NCBI RefSeq assembly: GCF_009789675.1
Contig: NZ_CP046916.1
Span: forward strand, 310,001 to 374,000
Source of the DNA: Paraburkholderia acidisoli
Lineage (GTDB): Bacteria; Pseudomonadota; Gammaproteobacteria; Burkholderiales; Burkholderiaceae
DNA: 64,000 bases
Direction: 5' to 3'
Shown here one piece after another: positions 17,873 through 28,994 of the stretch. A program made the translations under genes and the position numbers. Positions within the stretch are counted from its first letter, which is position 1; each line of letters opens with the position of its first letter. The notes beneath the pieces are model-generated. The model ran no database searches, was not told the origin of the DNA, and was given only the letters and a program-made list of their open reading frames with translations.

Positions 17873-20254
17873 ATGGCTGAGGTCTCGAATCAGACGCCGC
17901 TGTCCGACGACATGCTGCGCGACATGAACCGCTACTGGCACGCCGCGAATTACCTGGCAGCCGGCATGATTTATCTGCGCGACAACCCGCTGTTGCGCGA
18001 GCCGCTCAAGCCCGAGCACATCAAGAATCGCCTGCTCGGTCACTGGGGTTCGTCGCCGGGGCAAAGCTTTGTGCTCACGCACCTGAATCGCGCAATCAAG
18101 GCGCGCGATCTCAACATGATCTACATCTCGGGCCCCGGTCACGGCGCGCCCGCCTCGCTCGCGCATGCCTATCTCGACGGCCACTACAGCGAGATCTATC
18201 CCGATTGCGCGGAAAGCGAAGGCGGCATGCGCCGTTTCTTCGGGCGCTTCTCGTTTCCGGGCGGCGTGGGGTCGCACTGCACGCCGGAAACGCCGGGCTC
18301 GATTCACGAAGGCGGCGAACTCGGCTACAGCCTCTCGCATGCGTTCGGCGCGGCCTTCGACAATCCCGATCTCGTGGTCGCGCTCACCATCGGCGACGGC
18401 GAGGCAGAAACGGGGCCGCTCGCCACGTCGTGGCATTCGAACAAGTTTCTCAACCCCATTCGCGACGGCGCCGTGCTGCCGGTGCTGCATCTGAACGGCT
18501 ACAAGATTGCCAATCCCACCGTGCTCGCCCGTATTCCCGAGGAAGAACTGGAGATGCTGCTGAAGGGCTATGGCTGGAAGCCGTATTTCGTGTCGGGCGA
18601 CGACCCCGAGCCGATGCATCGCAAGATGGCCGCCACGCTCGACCAGTGTCTCGACGAGATCGCCGCGATCCAGCGCCATGCGCGCGACAATGACGACCCT
18701 ACGCGGCCGCGCTGGCCGATGATCGTGCTGCGTACGCCCAAAGGCTGGACCGGCCCGAAGGAAGTGCACGGCCACAAGGTCGAGGGCACGTGGCGCGCGC
18801 ATCAGGTGCCGGTGACCGACGCCGCGACCGACCGCAAGAGTCTGCATATCGTCGAGGACTGGCTGCGCAGCTACGCGCCGCACACGCTGTTCGACGAAGC
18901 GGGCAAGCTGGTCGACTCGCTGCGCGCGCTCGCGCCGGAAGGGGCACGCCGCATCAGCGCGAATCCGCACGCGAACGGCGGCACGCTGTGCAAGGCGCTC
19001 GACATGCCCGACTTTCGCGAGTTCGCGGTGGAGGTGAAGGCGCCGGCCGCGAGCTACACCTCGCCCACCGAAGCGCTCGGCCGTTTCCTGTGCGGCGTGA
19101 TGCGCCGGAATATGACCAACTTCCGCGTGTTCGGCCCCGACGAAACCGCGAGCAACAAACTCACTGCCATTTACGAAGCGTCGGGCAAAACCTGGATTGC
19201 CGAATCGGAACCCGACGACGCCGACGGCGGCGACCTCGCGCCCGACGGCCGCGTGATGGAAATGCTCAGCGAACACACGCTCGAAGGCTGGCTCGAAGGC
19301 TATCTGCTCACGGGCCGTCACGGCTTTTTCGCGAGCTACGAAGCGTTCGTGCACGTGATCGATTCGATGTTCAACCAGCACGCGAAGTGGCTCGAAAAGT
19401 CGAAAAAGGAACTCGGCTGGCGCCTGCCGGTGCCTTCGCTCAATCTGCTCATCACCTCGCTCGTGTGGCGCCAGGATCACAACGGCTTCACGCACCAGGA
19501 CCCCGGCTTTCTCGACGTCGTGACCAATAAAAGCCCGGACGTGGTGCGCATCTATCTGCCGCCCGACGCGAACTGTCTGCTTTCCGTGGCCGACCATTGC
19601 CTGCGTTCGCGCGACTACGTGAACGTGATCGTGGCCGATAAACAGCCGCACTTGCAGTATCTCGACATGGACGCGGCCATCGTGCATTGCACGAAGGGCA
19701 TCGGCATCTGGGACTGGGCTTCGACGGACCAGGGTTGCGAACCCGACGTGGTGATGGCGTGCGCGGGCGACATCGCCACCATGGAAGCGCTCGCCGCCAC
19801 GCAACTGCTGCGCGAGCATTTTCCGGAGCTGAAGGTGCGCTTCGTGAACGTGGTCGACCTGTACCGTTTGATGCCGAACGACGATCATCCGCATGGTTTG
19901 TCCGACCGCGATTTCGACTCGCTGTTCACCACCGACAAGCCGGTGATCTTCAACTTCCATTCGTACGCGACGCTCGTGCACAAGCTCACGTATCGCCGCA
20001 AGAATCACGCGAACTTCCACGTGCACGGCTACCGCGAGCGCGGCAATATCAACACGCCGCTCGAACTGGCGATCATCAACGGCGTGGACCGCTTCACGCT
20101 GGCGATCGACGCGATCGACCGCGTGCCGAAGCTGCGCGGTGTGGGCGATCACGCGAAGGAATGGCTGCGCGGCGAGATCATCGCGCATCAGGCGCATGCG
20201 TATCGCGAAGGGATCGACGCCGAGGCGATCCGCGACTGGACGTGGTCCGCATGA
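17873..20254 (+). CDS. xfp: phosphoketolase (xylulose-5-phosphate/fructose-6-phosphate)
   Basis: A thiamine-diphosphate enzyme of 793 residues, the normal length for XFP, that splits xylulose-5-P or fructose-6-P with phosphate to acetyl phosphate plus glyceraldehyde-3-P or erythrose-4-P. Both family signatures are visible: [11 protein letters not shown] in the N-terminal third and the ThDP-binding segment with [18 protein letters not shown] and the [12 protein letters not shown] region are also typical. The start is fixed by GAGGAG seven bases before the ATG. Its stop overlaps the acetate kinase ATG (ATGA), so the two enzymes are coupled: acetyl phosphate made by the first is turned to acetate plus ATP by the second, bypassing lower glycolysis. 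Confidence 0.96.
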   Translation: MAEVSNQTPLSDDMLRDMNRYWHAANYLAAGMIYLRDNPLLREPLKPEHIKNRLLGHWGSSPGQSFVLTHLNRAIKARDLNMIYISGPGHGAPASLAHAYLDGHYSEIYPDCAESEGGMRRFFGRFSFPGGVGSHCTPETPGSIHEGGELGYSLSHAFGAAFDNPDLVVALTIGDGEAETGPLATSWHSNKFLNPIRDGAVLPVLHLNGYKIANPTVLARIPEEELEMLLKGYGWKPYFVSGDDPEPMHRKMAATLDQCLDEIAAIQRHARDNDDPTRPRWPMIVLRTPKGWTGPKEVHGHKVEGTWRAHQVPVTDAATDRKSLHIVEDWLRSYAPHTLFDEAGKLVDSLRALAPEGARRISANPHANGGTLCKALDMPDFREFAVEVKAPAASYTSPTEALGRFLCGVMRRNMTNFRVFGPDETASNKLTAIYEASGKTWIAESEPDDADGGDLAPDGRVMEMLSEHTLEGWLEGYLLTGRHGFFASYEAFVHVIDSMFNQHAKWLEKSKKELGWRLPVPSLNLLITSLVWRQDHNGFTHQDPGFLDVVTNKSPDVVRIYLPPDANCLLSVADHCLRSRDYVNVIVADKQPHLQYLDMDAAIVHCTKGIGIWDWASTDQGCEPDVVMACAGDIATMEALAATQLLREHFPELKVRFVNVVDLYRLMPNDDHPHGLSDRDFDSLFTTDKPVIFNFHSYATLVHKLTYRRKNHANFHVHGYRERGNINTPLELAIINGVDRFTLAIDAIDRVPKLRGVGDHAKEWLRGEIIAHQAHAYREGIDAEAIRDWTWSA

Positions 20255-21408
20255 GCGCGCGCGACACGGTGCTCGCGCTGAACAGCGGCTCGTCCTCGCT
20301 GAAGTTCGCGTTGTTCGCGCGCGAGGCTGGTGATGCCGGTCAGGCGGCGGCCGCGAAGCCCATCGTCGAAGGCAGCGCGAGCGGCATTGGGCGCGACGAC
20401 GGCCGCTTCGTCATGCAGGCCGCGGACGGCTCGATTCATGTCGACACGGCGCGCCGCTTCAAGACGCAAACCGAAGTGCTCGCGCAGATCGCCGCGGCGT
20501 TCGACGAACACGCGCTCGCGCGGCCGCTCGCGGTCGGGCATCGCGTGGTGCATGGCGGTCCGCATCTGCGCGAGCATTGCGTGCTCACGGCTCAGGTGCG
20601 CGAAACGCTGGCGGCTTCGGTGCATTTCGCACCGTTGCATATTCCGCCCGCGCTCGGCTTGATCGACGAAGCCACGAAAATGTTCGGTAATGCGAAGCAA
20701 ATTGCGTGTTTCGACACGGCGTTTCATCGCACCTTGCCGGATCGCGCCTCGCATTTCGCGCTGCCGCGCCGCTATGCGCAGCAGGGCGTGATCCGTTACG
20801 GCTTTCACGGGCTCTCGTACGAGTCGCTGGTGCGGCGGCTCGGCGCTTCGCTGCCCGCGCGCGCGGTGTTCGCGCATCTGGGCAACGGTTCGAGCCTGTG
20901 CGCGGTGCAAGACGGTGTTTCCATCGACACGACCATGGGGATGACGCCCACCGGCGGCGTGCCCATGGGCACGCGCACGGGCGATCTCGATCCGGGCGTG
21001 CTGCTGCATCTCATGCGCACCGAGCAGCTCGACGCGGACGCGCTCGAAACGCTCGTCAACCACGAGAGCGGTCTGGCCGGTTTGTCGGGTGGCGAAAGCC
21101 AGATGCAGACTCTCACCGAACGGGCGCAACGCGGCGACGCCGACGCGGCACTGGCCGTGGAGGCGTTCACGAGCGCGGTGCGCAAGACCGTGGGCGCTTA
21201 TGCCGCGTTGATGGGCGGCATCGACATGCTGGTGTTCACGGGCGGGATTGGCGAACACAGCGCCGAGGTACGCGAGCGCGTGTGCGGCGAACTGGGTTTT
21301 CTTGGCTTGCGCGCGCGCGAAACGAACGGCCTGGCCGCGAACGTGGTCACGCTGCGCGCCGAAGAAGAAGCGCAGATCGCGGAGCATTGCCGCGCGCTGC
21401 TGGCGTGA
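20251..21408 (+). CDS. ackA: acetate kinase
   Basis: An ASKHA-fold kinase of 385 residues that interconverts acetyl phosphate plus ADP and acetate plus ATP. Motifs include [10 protein letters not shown] (phosphate and Asn site) at residues 9-18, [16 protein letters not shown] (catalytic Asp), [17 protein letters not shown] and the ATP-binding [15 protein letters not shown] near the C-terminus. The ATG at 20251 overlaps the xfp stop by four bases, so translation is coupled. No phosphotransacetylase is present in the window. The pair is a complete phosphoketolase shunt yielding ATP. Confidence 0.96.
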   Translation: MSARDTVLALNSGSSSLKFALFAREAGDAGQAAAAKPIVEGSASGIGRDDGRFVMQAADGSIHVDTARRFKTQTEVLAQIAAAFDEHALARPLAVGHRVVHGGPHLREHCVLTAQVRETLAASVHFAPLHIPPALGLIDEATKMFGNAKQIACFDTAFHRTLPDRASHFALPRRYAQQGVIRYGFHGLSYESLVRRLGASLPARAVFAHLGNGSSLCAVQDGVSIDTTMGMTPTGGVPMGTRTGDLDPGVLLHLMRTEQLDADALETLVNHESGLAGLSGGESQMQTLTERAQRGDADAALAVEAFTSAVRKTVGAYAALMGGIDMLVFTGGIGEHSAEVRERVCGELGFLGLRARETNGLAANVVTLRAEEEAQIAEHCRALLA

Positions 21409-21468
21409 ACGCAAAGTGGCGAACGCCGCATCGAGACGACAAACGTCTTGATCGGCGTCCGCGTTCTG

Positions 21469-21504
21469 GTGCGCTTCGGCGTGCGCTTCCGCGTGCGTTT
21501 CAGG
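21469..21504. repeat. three tandem copies of a degenerate 12-bp unit
   Basis: GTGCGCTTCGGC, GTGCGCTTCCGC and GTGCGTTTCAGG follow each other at the convergent junction of ackA and the molybdenum hydroxylase gene. The third copy overlaps that gene's stop codon. Its role is unknown; slippage or readthrough of the minus-strand frame (Arg-Thr-rich) is possible. Confidence 0.6.
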
Positions 21505-23818
21505 CCGGGCCCATCACCTTGTCCAGCGTGATCGGTAGATCGCGAATGCGCTTGCCCGTGGCGTTGAACACCGCGTTCGCGACCGCCGCGCCCACACCCG
21601 TGATGCCGATCTCGCCAATGCCGCGTGCGCCCATCGGCGTGTGAGGGTCCGCTTCCTCGTTCCAGATCACGTCGATTTCCGGCACGTCGAGATGCACGGG
21701 CACGTGGTAGTCGGCGAGCGACGGATTCATGATGCGGCCGCTGCGCTCGTCGAACTGGGTTTCTTCCATCAACGCAAGGCCGAGACCCATGACGATGCCG
21801 CCGCGAAACTGGCTGGTGGCGGTTTTGGCGTTGATGATGCGGCCGCAGTCGAACGCGCCCAGGAAGCGGCTCACGCGCACTTCGCCGGTTACCGCATGCA
21901 CGCGCACTTCGCAAAAGAGCGCGCTGTGGCTGTGCATCGACCAATGCTGCAACTCGAACGGTGTGGGTGCTTCGGCCTCGGCGGTCACTTCGTCGCGGCG
22001 GGCACGCGCGAGCAGGGCGGTGTAGCTTTCATGGCGGCTTTCGTCGGCGAGCGCGCAGAGGCCGGCGTCGCGTCCGCCCACTTCGTCGGGCAGCAGGCCG
22101 GAGAGCGGCGACTGGTTGCCCGCGAAGCGCAGCAGTTCCTTCACGAGCTGGTGATGCGCGGCGATCACCGAAGCGCCGATCGCGGCCGTCTGCTGCGAGC
22201 CGCCCGCGAGCACGCTGCCCGGCAGCGTGGAGTCGGCGTAACGGAAGTCGATGTCTTCCATGCGCAAGCCAAGGCGTTCCGCCACGATCTGCGTTTGCGC
22301 GGTCGCGGTGCCCATGCCCATTTCGTGCGCCGCGATGCTCACGGTCGCACGGCCGTCCTTGCTCAAGACGATGCGCGCGGCGCCGCCCGGCATGCGGTAG
22401 TACGGGTAGGTGCCGGTCGCGCAACCCATGCCCACGAACCAGTCGCCTTCGCGGCGCGCACCGGGCGCCCCGCGCGCGGCCCAGCCGAAGCGCGCACGCC
22501 CGGCGTTCCACGCGTCGACAATGCCGCGCTGCGAGAACGGTAACCCCGTGGTCGGATCTTTTTCCGGCTCGTTGCGGATGCGCAGTTCGATCGGGTCCAT
22601 GCCCATGGCGTGCGCGAGTTCGTCGACGGCCGATTCCAGCGCGAACGTGCCCACCGCTTCGCCGGGCGCGCGCATGAAGGTGTTGGCCGTCATGTTCAGC
22701 TTGACGGTCTCCACGTCGAGCAGAAAGCTGCGCGACGCATACACGCTCTTCGCGGGCAGCACGAACGGCTCGGGCATGTTGTTGTGCGGCGTCATCGCGA
22801 TCAGGCCGGTGTGGATCAGCGCGTCGAAGCTGCCGTCGCCCTGCGCGCCGAGCGCCACGCGTTGCTCCGTGAGCGTGCGGCCACCCACGAGGCGATACAC
22901 GCCTTCGCGCGACAAGGTCATGCGCACGGGGCGCTGCGCGAGTTTGGCCGCGGCGGCCGCGAGCACCTGATGCTGCCACACGGTCTTCGAGCCGAAGCCG
23001 CCGCCCACGTACGGCGAGGTGACGTGCACGTCGCGTTCGTCGAGGCCGAATACCTGCGCGAGCGACCATGCCTCGTGCGCCACGGCCTGCACGGTGTCGT
23101 GAATGCGCAGCGTGTTGCCTTCCCACGCGAGCGTGGCCGCATGCAGTTCGATCGGATTGTGATTGTGACGCGGCGTGGTGTAGCGCGCGTCGATCCGGTG
23201 CGGCGCGGCGGCCAGCTTTGCCTCGGCGTCGCCGATGGCGAGCTTGAGCGGTTCGCCCATGAATACGCCGGGCTCGGCGCCGTTGGCCTTCGCCTGCGCG
23301 AGCGAGGTCACGCCTTCGCCAGCTTCGTAGGTCACGTCGATCAGGGCTTGCGCGTGATCGGCCTGTTCCTGCGTTTCGGCCAGCACCAGCGCGACCGGCT
23401 GCCCGTTCCAGTGCACCTGGTCGTCCTGCATGACCGGCACGTCGTCGCCGCCCACGGCCTTCGGCTGCGTGCCGAACGGCGGCAGCGGCTTCAGACGCGG
23501 CGCGTTGCGCCAGGTCATCACCAGCACCACGCCGGGCGCGGCCTCGGCGGCCGCCGTGTCGATCGTGGCAATGCGCCCGCGTGCGATGGTCGAATACTTG
23601 AGCGCGGCGTAGGTCATGCGCTCCAGCGGAAATTCGGCGGCGAAGGTGGCGCGGCCCGCGACCTTCAGCGGGCCGTCGATACGGCTCACGGCCGCGCCGA
23701 TCAGACCGTGTTTGTGACGGATCAGCGGGTCGGGCTCGCCGCCGGGAATGAAGCTGTCGGGAGCAAGCGCGACGGCCTTCTTCACGACGGCTTGCACGGC
23801 ATCCTTGAGGGTGGCCAT
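21500..23818 (-). CDS. xanthine dehydrogenase-family molybdopterin-binding (large) subunit
   Basis: The catalytic molybdenum subunit of about 772 residues in a three-subunit hydroxylase (xanthine oxidase family) that oxidises aldehydes or N-heterocycles. Visible family features are GGGFGSKTVWQHQV (Moco-binding glycine loop), FMRAPGE, the HEMGMGTATAQTQIVAE segment and the C-terminal GARGIGEIGITG, whose Glu is the conserved active-site base. The ATG at 23818 overlaps the stop of the FAD subunit (TAATG). Gene order on the minus strand is 2Fe-2S, FAD, Mo, as in paoABC. No Tat signal is seen, in contrast to periplasmic PaoABC, so it is probably cytoplasmic. The substrate is unknown; the best guess is an aldehyde or hydroxylated heterocycle. 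Confidence 0.93.
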   Translation of the reverse strand: MATLKDAVQAVVKKAVALAPDSFIPGGEPDPLIRHKHGLIGAAVSRIDGPLKVAGRATFAAEFPLERMTYAALKYSTIARGRIATIDTAAAEAAPGVVLVMTWRNAPRLKPLPPFGTQPKAVGGDDVPVMQDDQVHWNGQPVALVLAETQEQADHAQALIDVTYEAGEGVTSLAQAKANGAEPGVFMGEPLKLAIGDAEAKLAAAPHRIDARYTTPRHNHNPIELHAATLAWEGNTLRIHDTVQAVAHEAWSLAQVFGLDERDVHVTSPYVGGGFGSKTVWQHQVLAAAAAKLAQRPVRMTLSREGVYRLVGGRTLTEQRVALGAQGDGSFDALIHTGLIAMTPHNNMPEPFVLPAKSVYASRSFLLDVETVKLNMTANTFMRAPGEAVGTFALESAVDELAHAMGMDPIELRIRNEPEKDPTTGLPFSQRGIVDAWNAGRARFGWAARGAPGARREGDWFVGMGCATGTYPYYRMPGGAARIVLSKDGRATVSIAAHEMGMGTATAQTQIVAERLGLRMEDIDFRYADSTLPGSVLAGGSQQTAAIGASVIAAHHQLVKELLRFAGNQSPLSGLLPDEVGGRDAGLCALADESRHESYTALLARARRDEVTAEAEAPTPFELQHWSMHSHSALFCEVRVHAVTGEVRVSRFLGAFDCGRIINAKTATSQFRGGIVMGLGLALMEETQFDERSGRIMNPSLADYHVPVHLDVPEIDVIWNEEADPHTPMGARGIGEIGITGVGAAVANAVFNATGKRIRDLPITLDKVMGPA

Positions 23819-24800
23819 TAGCGTGTCTCCTGAAGCGCGGCGAGCTTGACGAGCGTATCGACGATCACGCGCTCCGCCAGTTCGATCTTGAAGGCGTTGT
23901 CGCGCAGCGGCCGCGCGTTCGCCAGTTCGGCGTGCGCGGCGGCGCGAAATGCCGCTTCGTTCGCGGGCGCGCCCAGGAGTGCGGCTTCGGCGGCGCGGGC
24001 GCGCCACGGCTTGGGCGCCACGCCGCCCAGCGCGAGGCGCACGTCCTTCACCGTGCCGTCCCGCACTTCGAGCCGCGCGGCCACCGAGACGAGCGCGAAG
24101 GCGTAGGACGCGCGGTCGCGCACCTTGCGATAGGCAGAGCGTCCGGCCGCGGCGGGCGGCAGCGTGACGGCGGTGATGAGTTCGCCGTCGTGCAGCACCG
24201 TTTCCACGTGCGGGGTGTCGCCGGGCAGCACGTGAAGCTCGATCAAGGGGAGGTCGCGCGTGCCATTGGCGTGTTCCACGGTGACCACGGCGTCGAGCGC
24301 GGCGAGCGCCACGGCCATGTCGGAGGGATGCGTCGCCACGCAATGCTCCGACGCGCCGAGCACGGCGTGCATGCGGTTGAAGCCCCCCACGGCGTCGCAG
24401 CCGGCGCCGGGCGTGCGCTTGTTGCAGCGCGCGGCGTCGTCGTAGAAATAACCGCAGCGCGTGCGCTGGAGCAGGTTGCCGCCCACCGTCGCCATGTTGC
24501 GGATCTGTGCGGAGGCGCCCGCGAGAATCGCTTCGGACAATAGCGGATAACGCTCGCGCACGCGCGCATCGGCGGCGAGCGCGGTGTTCTTCACGCCCGC
24601 GCCAATGCGCAGACCGCCGTCGCCGGTGTCGTCGATGGCGCAGGCGAGGCCGGTGATGTCCACCAGCATCGACGGATGCTCGATGGTCTCGCGCATCAAA
24701 TCGACGAGATTCGTTCCGCCGCCCAGGTATTTGGCGCCCGGCCGCGCGCCCAGCACGAGCGCGGCGCGCGGGTCCGCCGCGCGTTCGTAGGTAAAGGGAT

Positions 24801-24804
<4 letters not shown>
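23818..24804 (-). CDS. xanthine dehydrogenase-family FAD-binding (medium) subunit
   Basis: The FAD subunit of about 328 residues. Segments typical of the family are [14 protein letters not shown] near the N-terminus (FAD binding), [30 protein letters not shown] and [18 protein letters not shown]. The cysteine-rich stretch between residues 120 and 150 ([20 protein letters not shown]) resembles PaoB/YagS, which carries an extra 4Fe-4S cluster near this position. The start overlaps the 2Fe-2S gene stop by four bases and its stop overlaps the molybdenum subunit start, so all three are cotranscribed. Confidence 0.93.
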
Positions 24805-25340
<536 letters not shown>

Positions 25341-25518
25341 GCGTGTTCCCCTCCAGTTCTGGCTCGCGCCGCGACGCCGAGGTGATTCGGCGTCATGGGA
25401 GAAATGCCGGTGCGGACCGGTGGGTGCATGCCGCAATTTCCGCGCCGCGCTCGATCGCGCGGAAGAGGGACGCCAGATGTTTGCTATGGATGGCACGCGC
25501 GGGGCGTGGTGCGCTGCC

Positions 25519-26901
25519 TCATTCGTCCCGGCGCGCCGCGAAATGGAGTTCGACGCTCAATCCGCCGCCGGGCGCATCGCGCAGTGCGATCGTGCCGCGA
25601 TGCGCGCGCACGATCTCCCGCGCGATCGCGAGCCCGAGACCGCTGCCTTCTTCCGTCGATGCGCGGAAGAACGGCTCCATCACGCGCTCGCGCAAATCGG
25701 CGGCAATGCCGGGCCCCTGATCGATCACACGAATCGCGATCTGACCGTCCTGGCCGTCCTGGACATCGCCCTCGATCGTGACCTGCGAGCCTGCGGGCGA
25801 ATAGCGGATCGCGTTGTCGACGAGATTCGCGAGCACGGCCGAGAGCAGCGTTTCGCTACCCGTGACGGGGAGTGGCGCGGCAATCAACACGGCCAGTTCG
25901 ATATCGCGCCGCCGCGCCGCGAGCGCGAGCTTTTCCACGGCGCGTGTGACCACGTCGCGCAAATCCACGGCCTCGCCTTCGAACGTGGTGTAGTCGGCGG
26001 CCTCCGCTTGCGCGAGCATCAGCAACTGGTTGATGAGCGTGACCATGGCGCGGTTGCTGTGATGCATCGCGAGCAGCGTTTCGCGCACATCGTCGAGATT
26101 GCCCTGGCGGCGCGCATATTGCAGCTGCGTGCCGAGCAGCGTGAGCGGCGTGCGGATCTGGTGCGCGGCGTCGGCGATAAAGCGGCGTTGCGTGAGCGCC
26201 TGGCGCTCGATCACGTCGAGACACGCGTTGAACGCGGCGATCAGCGGCTTGAGTTCGACATGCACGTCGGTGTCGTCGATACGGGCACGGCCCGCGGGCG
26301 GATGCGCGGTCAGTTCGCGCGCGAGCCGCGCGAGCGGGCGCAACTCCAGCGTCAAACCCGCGCACACGAGCAGCATGGCCGCCGCGATACTGCCGAGTAT
26401 GTAGGCGAGTTGCGGTTTCCACAGCGACGCCACCATGGCGTCGCGCGAGACGAGCGTGCGGCCGACCGAGACCACCACGTCGACGATCCGGCCCGCGTCG
26501 TACATCGGGCGGGTGAGCGTCACGGCGCGGATCGGCATCTCGCCCACGCGCGCGTCGTACCAGCGCGGCGCGGCGGCGGGGCGCGTGGGCGGAAACGCCG
26601 AGGTGCCCGCGATCATCGCGCCGCCCGCGATCTCGACGCGATAGAACACCTGGTCGCCCTCGGGGGTGCCGACGATCTCGATCGTGCTGGGCGCGACGCT
26701 CGCGACCAGATTGTCGCCGCTCCAGCGCACGTCGGAGGCCATCACGCGCGCCGCCGCGAGCAGCGCGGCGTCCTGGAGCAGATCGGCGGTGCGCCGCGCG
26801 CTCGCGTGCGTGAACCAGCCCGCCGCGAGGCTGAACGCTGTCATGGGCACGATCAGCCACAGCAGCAGCCGCGCGCGCAGGCTACGCTTGCGGATCAACA
26901 T
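25519..26901 (-). CDS. two-component sensor histidine kinase (TctE/QseC-like)
   Basis: An inner-membrane kinase of 460 residues. Transmembrane segments are near residues 10-30 and 163-185, with a short periplasmic sensor of about 130 residues in between (a TctE N-terminal-like domain). The H box has H247 (DAAHQIRTPL), the N box reads LVDNAIRYSP and the G boxes are DQGPGIAADL and GSGLGLAIARE. It overlaps the response-regulator gene by 20 bases and is cotranscribed after an MHS-type transporter gene. The likely signal is a di- or tricarboxylate, as in TctDE, but this is inferred from context. Confidence 0.94.
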   Translation of the reverse strand: MLIRKRSLRARLLLWLIVPMTAFSLAAGWFTHASARRTADLLQDAALLAAARVMASDVRWSGDNLVASVAPSTIEIVGTPEGDQVFYRVEIAGGAMIAGTSAFPPTRPAAAPRWYDARVGEMPIRAVTLTRPMYDAGRIVDVVVSVGRTLVSRDAMVASLWKPQLAYILGSIAAAMLLVCAGLTLELRPLARLARELTAHPPAGRARIDDTDVHVELKPLIAAFNACLDVIERQALTQRRFIADAAHQIRTPLTLLGTQLQYARRQGNLDDVRETLLAMHHSNRAMVTLINQLLMLAQAEAADYTTFEGEAVDLRDVVTRAVEKLALAARRRDIELAVLIAAPLPVTGSETLLSAVLANLVDNAIRYSPAGSQVTIEGDVQDGQDGQIAIRVIDQGPGIAADLRERVMEPFFRASTEEGSGLGLAIAREIVRAHRGTIALRDAPGGGLSVELHFAARRDE

Positions 26902-27559
26902 GTTCGAGCAGATAACCGAGTCCGCGCAGCGTGATGATGGCGGCGCTGCTCGTTTCGAGCTTCTTGCGCAGCCGCGACACGTAGATTTCGATGGCGTCGC
27001 TGCTCGGCGGCGCGTCGCCGTCGTTGATGGCTTCGGCGAGCACGCTCTTCGAAACCGTGCGGCCGGCCTGGAGAATGAGGGCTTCGAGCACCGCGTGTTC
27101 GCGCGGCGTGAGCGAGAGCGGTTCTTCGTCGACGAAAAACTGCCGCCGGTCGAGATCGTAGAGCAGCGTGCCGCAGCGAATGCGGTTCGAGCGCGCGGGC
27201 GCGTGACGCCGCGCGAGTACCTTGATGCGCGCGATCAACTCGCGGTCGTCGAACGGCTTGACGACGTAGTCGTCGGCGCCCGCGCTCAGGCAGATGACTT
27301 TCTCGCCGACGTCGCCCGTGGCGGTGAGCACCAGCACGGGCGTGTCGTTCGCCTGGTCGCGCATGCGGCGCAGCAGCGCCTTGCCGGACATGCCCGGCAG
27401 ATTCAGATCGAGCAGCACGACGTCGTAACGCGCATCGTGCAGCAGGCTCGCGGCGGTCTCGCCGTCCGGCGCGTGATCGACGAGAAAACCCTCGTCGGCG
27501 AGGGTTTTCGAGAGCCAGTGCGCGAGTTGCCCGTTGTCTTCGATCAGCAGCAGTTTCAT
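26882..27559 (-). CDS. OmpR-family response regulator (TctD/QseB-like)
   Basis: A 225-residue response regulator. The receiver domain has phosphoacceptor D51 (VVLLDLNLPGMSGK), N-terminal acidic residues in LLIEDNG and the signature lysine in VVKPFDDRELIAR. The C-terminal winged helix (residues 130-220) has LTPREHAVLEALI and ISRLRKKL-type sequence (VSRLRKKLET). The ATG at 27559 is fixed by the conserved start MKLLLIEDN. Its partner is the overlapping histidine kinase gene; the MHS transporter gene lies 31 bases upstream. Confidence 0.95.
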   Translation of the reverse strand: MKLLLIEDNGQLAHWLSKTLADEGFLVDHAPDGETAASLLHDARYDVVLLDLNLPGMSGKALLRRMRDQANDTPVLVLTATGDVGEKVICLSAGADDYVVKPFDDRELIARIKVLARRHAPARSNRIRCGTLLYDLDRRQFFVDEEPLSLTPREHAVLEALILQAGRTVSKSVLAEAINDGDAPPSSDAIEIYVSRLRKKLETSSAAIITLRGLGYLLEHVDPQA

Positions 27560-27590
27560 GTCACGAGTGCGCGCGTGGCGCGAGCGAGAA

Positions 27591-28883
27591 TCAGGCCGCC
27601 TTGTAGCCGTTGCGTGCCGCCTGCGAACGGTACAGCACCAGCGTGGCCACGGCGCCGCACACGCCCGCCATGGCCATCCATGCACCGGGCGCGGCCTTGT
27701 CGCCGGTGTAGTGGATCAGCGAGGTCGAGATGGCCGGCGTGAAGCCGCCGATCAGCGTGGCGAGACTGTACGCCATCGAGAAGCCTGTTGTGCGCACGTG
27801 CGCCGGCATCAGTTCGGTGAGCGCGACCACCATCGCACCGTTGTACCACGCGTAGAGCACCGAGAGCCACAACTCCACCAGCAGCAGGCGCTCGAACGAG
27901 GGCGCGGCCACGAGCCATTGCATGGCCGGATACGCGGTCACAGCGGCGAGCAGCGCGAAGGTCAGCAGGATCGGGCGGCGGCCGAGCCGGTCGGAGACCG
28001 CGCCCGAGACCGGCAGCCAGATCAGGTTCGACACGCCCACGCACACCGTCACGATCAGCGAGTCGATCGACGAGAGATGCAGCACGCTCTTGCCGAACGT
28101 GGGCGTGTAGGTCGTGATGAGGTAGAAGGAGGCCGTGGTCATGACCACGAGGCCCATGCCCGCGACGATCAGGCCGGCGTTATCGACCATCGACTTCATG
28201 ATTTCGCCGATACGCGGATGATGCTTGCGGGCCGCGAATTCGTCGGTTTCGCGCAGCGTGCGGCGAATCAGGAACAGGAACGGCACGATCAGGCAGCCGA
28301 TCCAGAACGGCACGCGCCAGCCCCATGCGCTCACCTGGTCGGCGGGCAGCAGCTGGTTGAGCAGCACGCCGAGCGAGGCCGCGAAAATGACGGCGACCTG
28401 CTGGCTGCCCGACTGCCACGAGCAGAAGAAGCCGCGCTTGCCCGGCGTGGCGATCTCCGAGAGATACACGGAGACGCCGCCGAGTTCGACGCCCGCCGAA
28501 AAGCCCTGCAACAGCCGGCCGATCAGCACGATCATGGGCGCGAGCACGCCGATGCTCGCGTAGCCCGGCACAAATGCCACGCACGCGGTGCCGAGCGCCA
28601 TCAGCGAAAGGGAAAGAATCAGGCCCTTGCGGCGGCCGTGACGGTCCACGTAGGCGCCGAGCACGAGCGCGCCGATGGGCCGCATGAAGAAGCCCGCGCC
28701 GAACACGGAGAGCGCGAGCAGCAGCGAGACGAATTCATTGTCGGCGGGAAAGAAGGTGCGCGCGATCGCGCTCGCGTAGTACGCGTACACCGTGAAGTCG
28801 AACATCTCCAGAAAGTTGCCGCTGACGACGCGGAAGACCGACCGGAAACGCGATTCCGCGGGAAGGTGGTTGGCGGATTCCAT
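27591..28883 (-). CDS. MFS transporter, metabolite:H+ symporter (MHS) family
   Basis: A 430-residue inner-membrane protein with twelve hydrophobic segments. Features of the MHS family (citrate, ketoglutarate, proline-betaine transporters) are [16 protein letters not shown] in segment 1, [24 protein letters not shown] in the loop 2-3 motif and [15 protein letters not shown] in segment 4. AAGGGG precedes the ATG at 28883 by six bases. It is followed after 31 bases by the two-component regulators, so the latter probably sense the transported compound. A citrate- or dicarboxylate-like substrate is likely. Confidence 0.93.
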   Translation of the reverse strand: MESANHLPAESRFRSVFRVVSGNFLEMFDFTVYAYYASAIARTFFPADNEFVSLLLALSVFGAGFFMRPIGALVLGAYVDRHGRRKGLILSLSLMALGTACVAFVPGYASIGVLAPMIVLIGRLLQGFSAGVELGGVSVYLSEIATPGKRGFFCSWQSGSQQVAVIFAASLGVLLNQLLPADQVSAWGWRVPFWIGCLIVPFLFLIRRTLRETDEFAARKHHPRIGEIMKSMVDNAGLIVAGMGLVVMTTASFYLITTYTPTFGKSVLHLSSIDSLIVTVCVGVSNLIWLPVSGAVSDRLGRRPILLTFALLAAVTAYPAMQWLVAAPSFERLLLVELWLSVLYAWYNGAMVVALTELMPAHVRTTGFSMAYSLATLIGGFTPAISTSLIHYTGDKAAPGAWMAMAGVCGAVATLVLYRSQAARNGYKAA

Positions 28884-28994
28884 AGTGCCCCTTGTGCCTT
28901 CGCTCACGCAAAGACGAGTGTCGACCACCGGCGCGCAGGCACGCGCCGGGCCATTGAGTTGAACGAGTGAAAGAAGCGGTGGCTTAACCGGTGC

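Noticed and set aside
23819..24343. N-terminal extension of the molybdenum subunit
   Set aside because: It is Arg-rich and overlaps the FAD subunit; the TAATG junction at 23818 gives the natural start.
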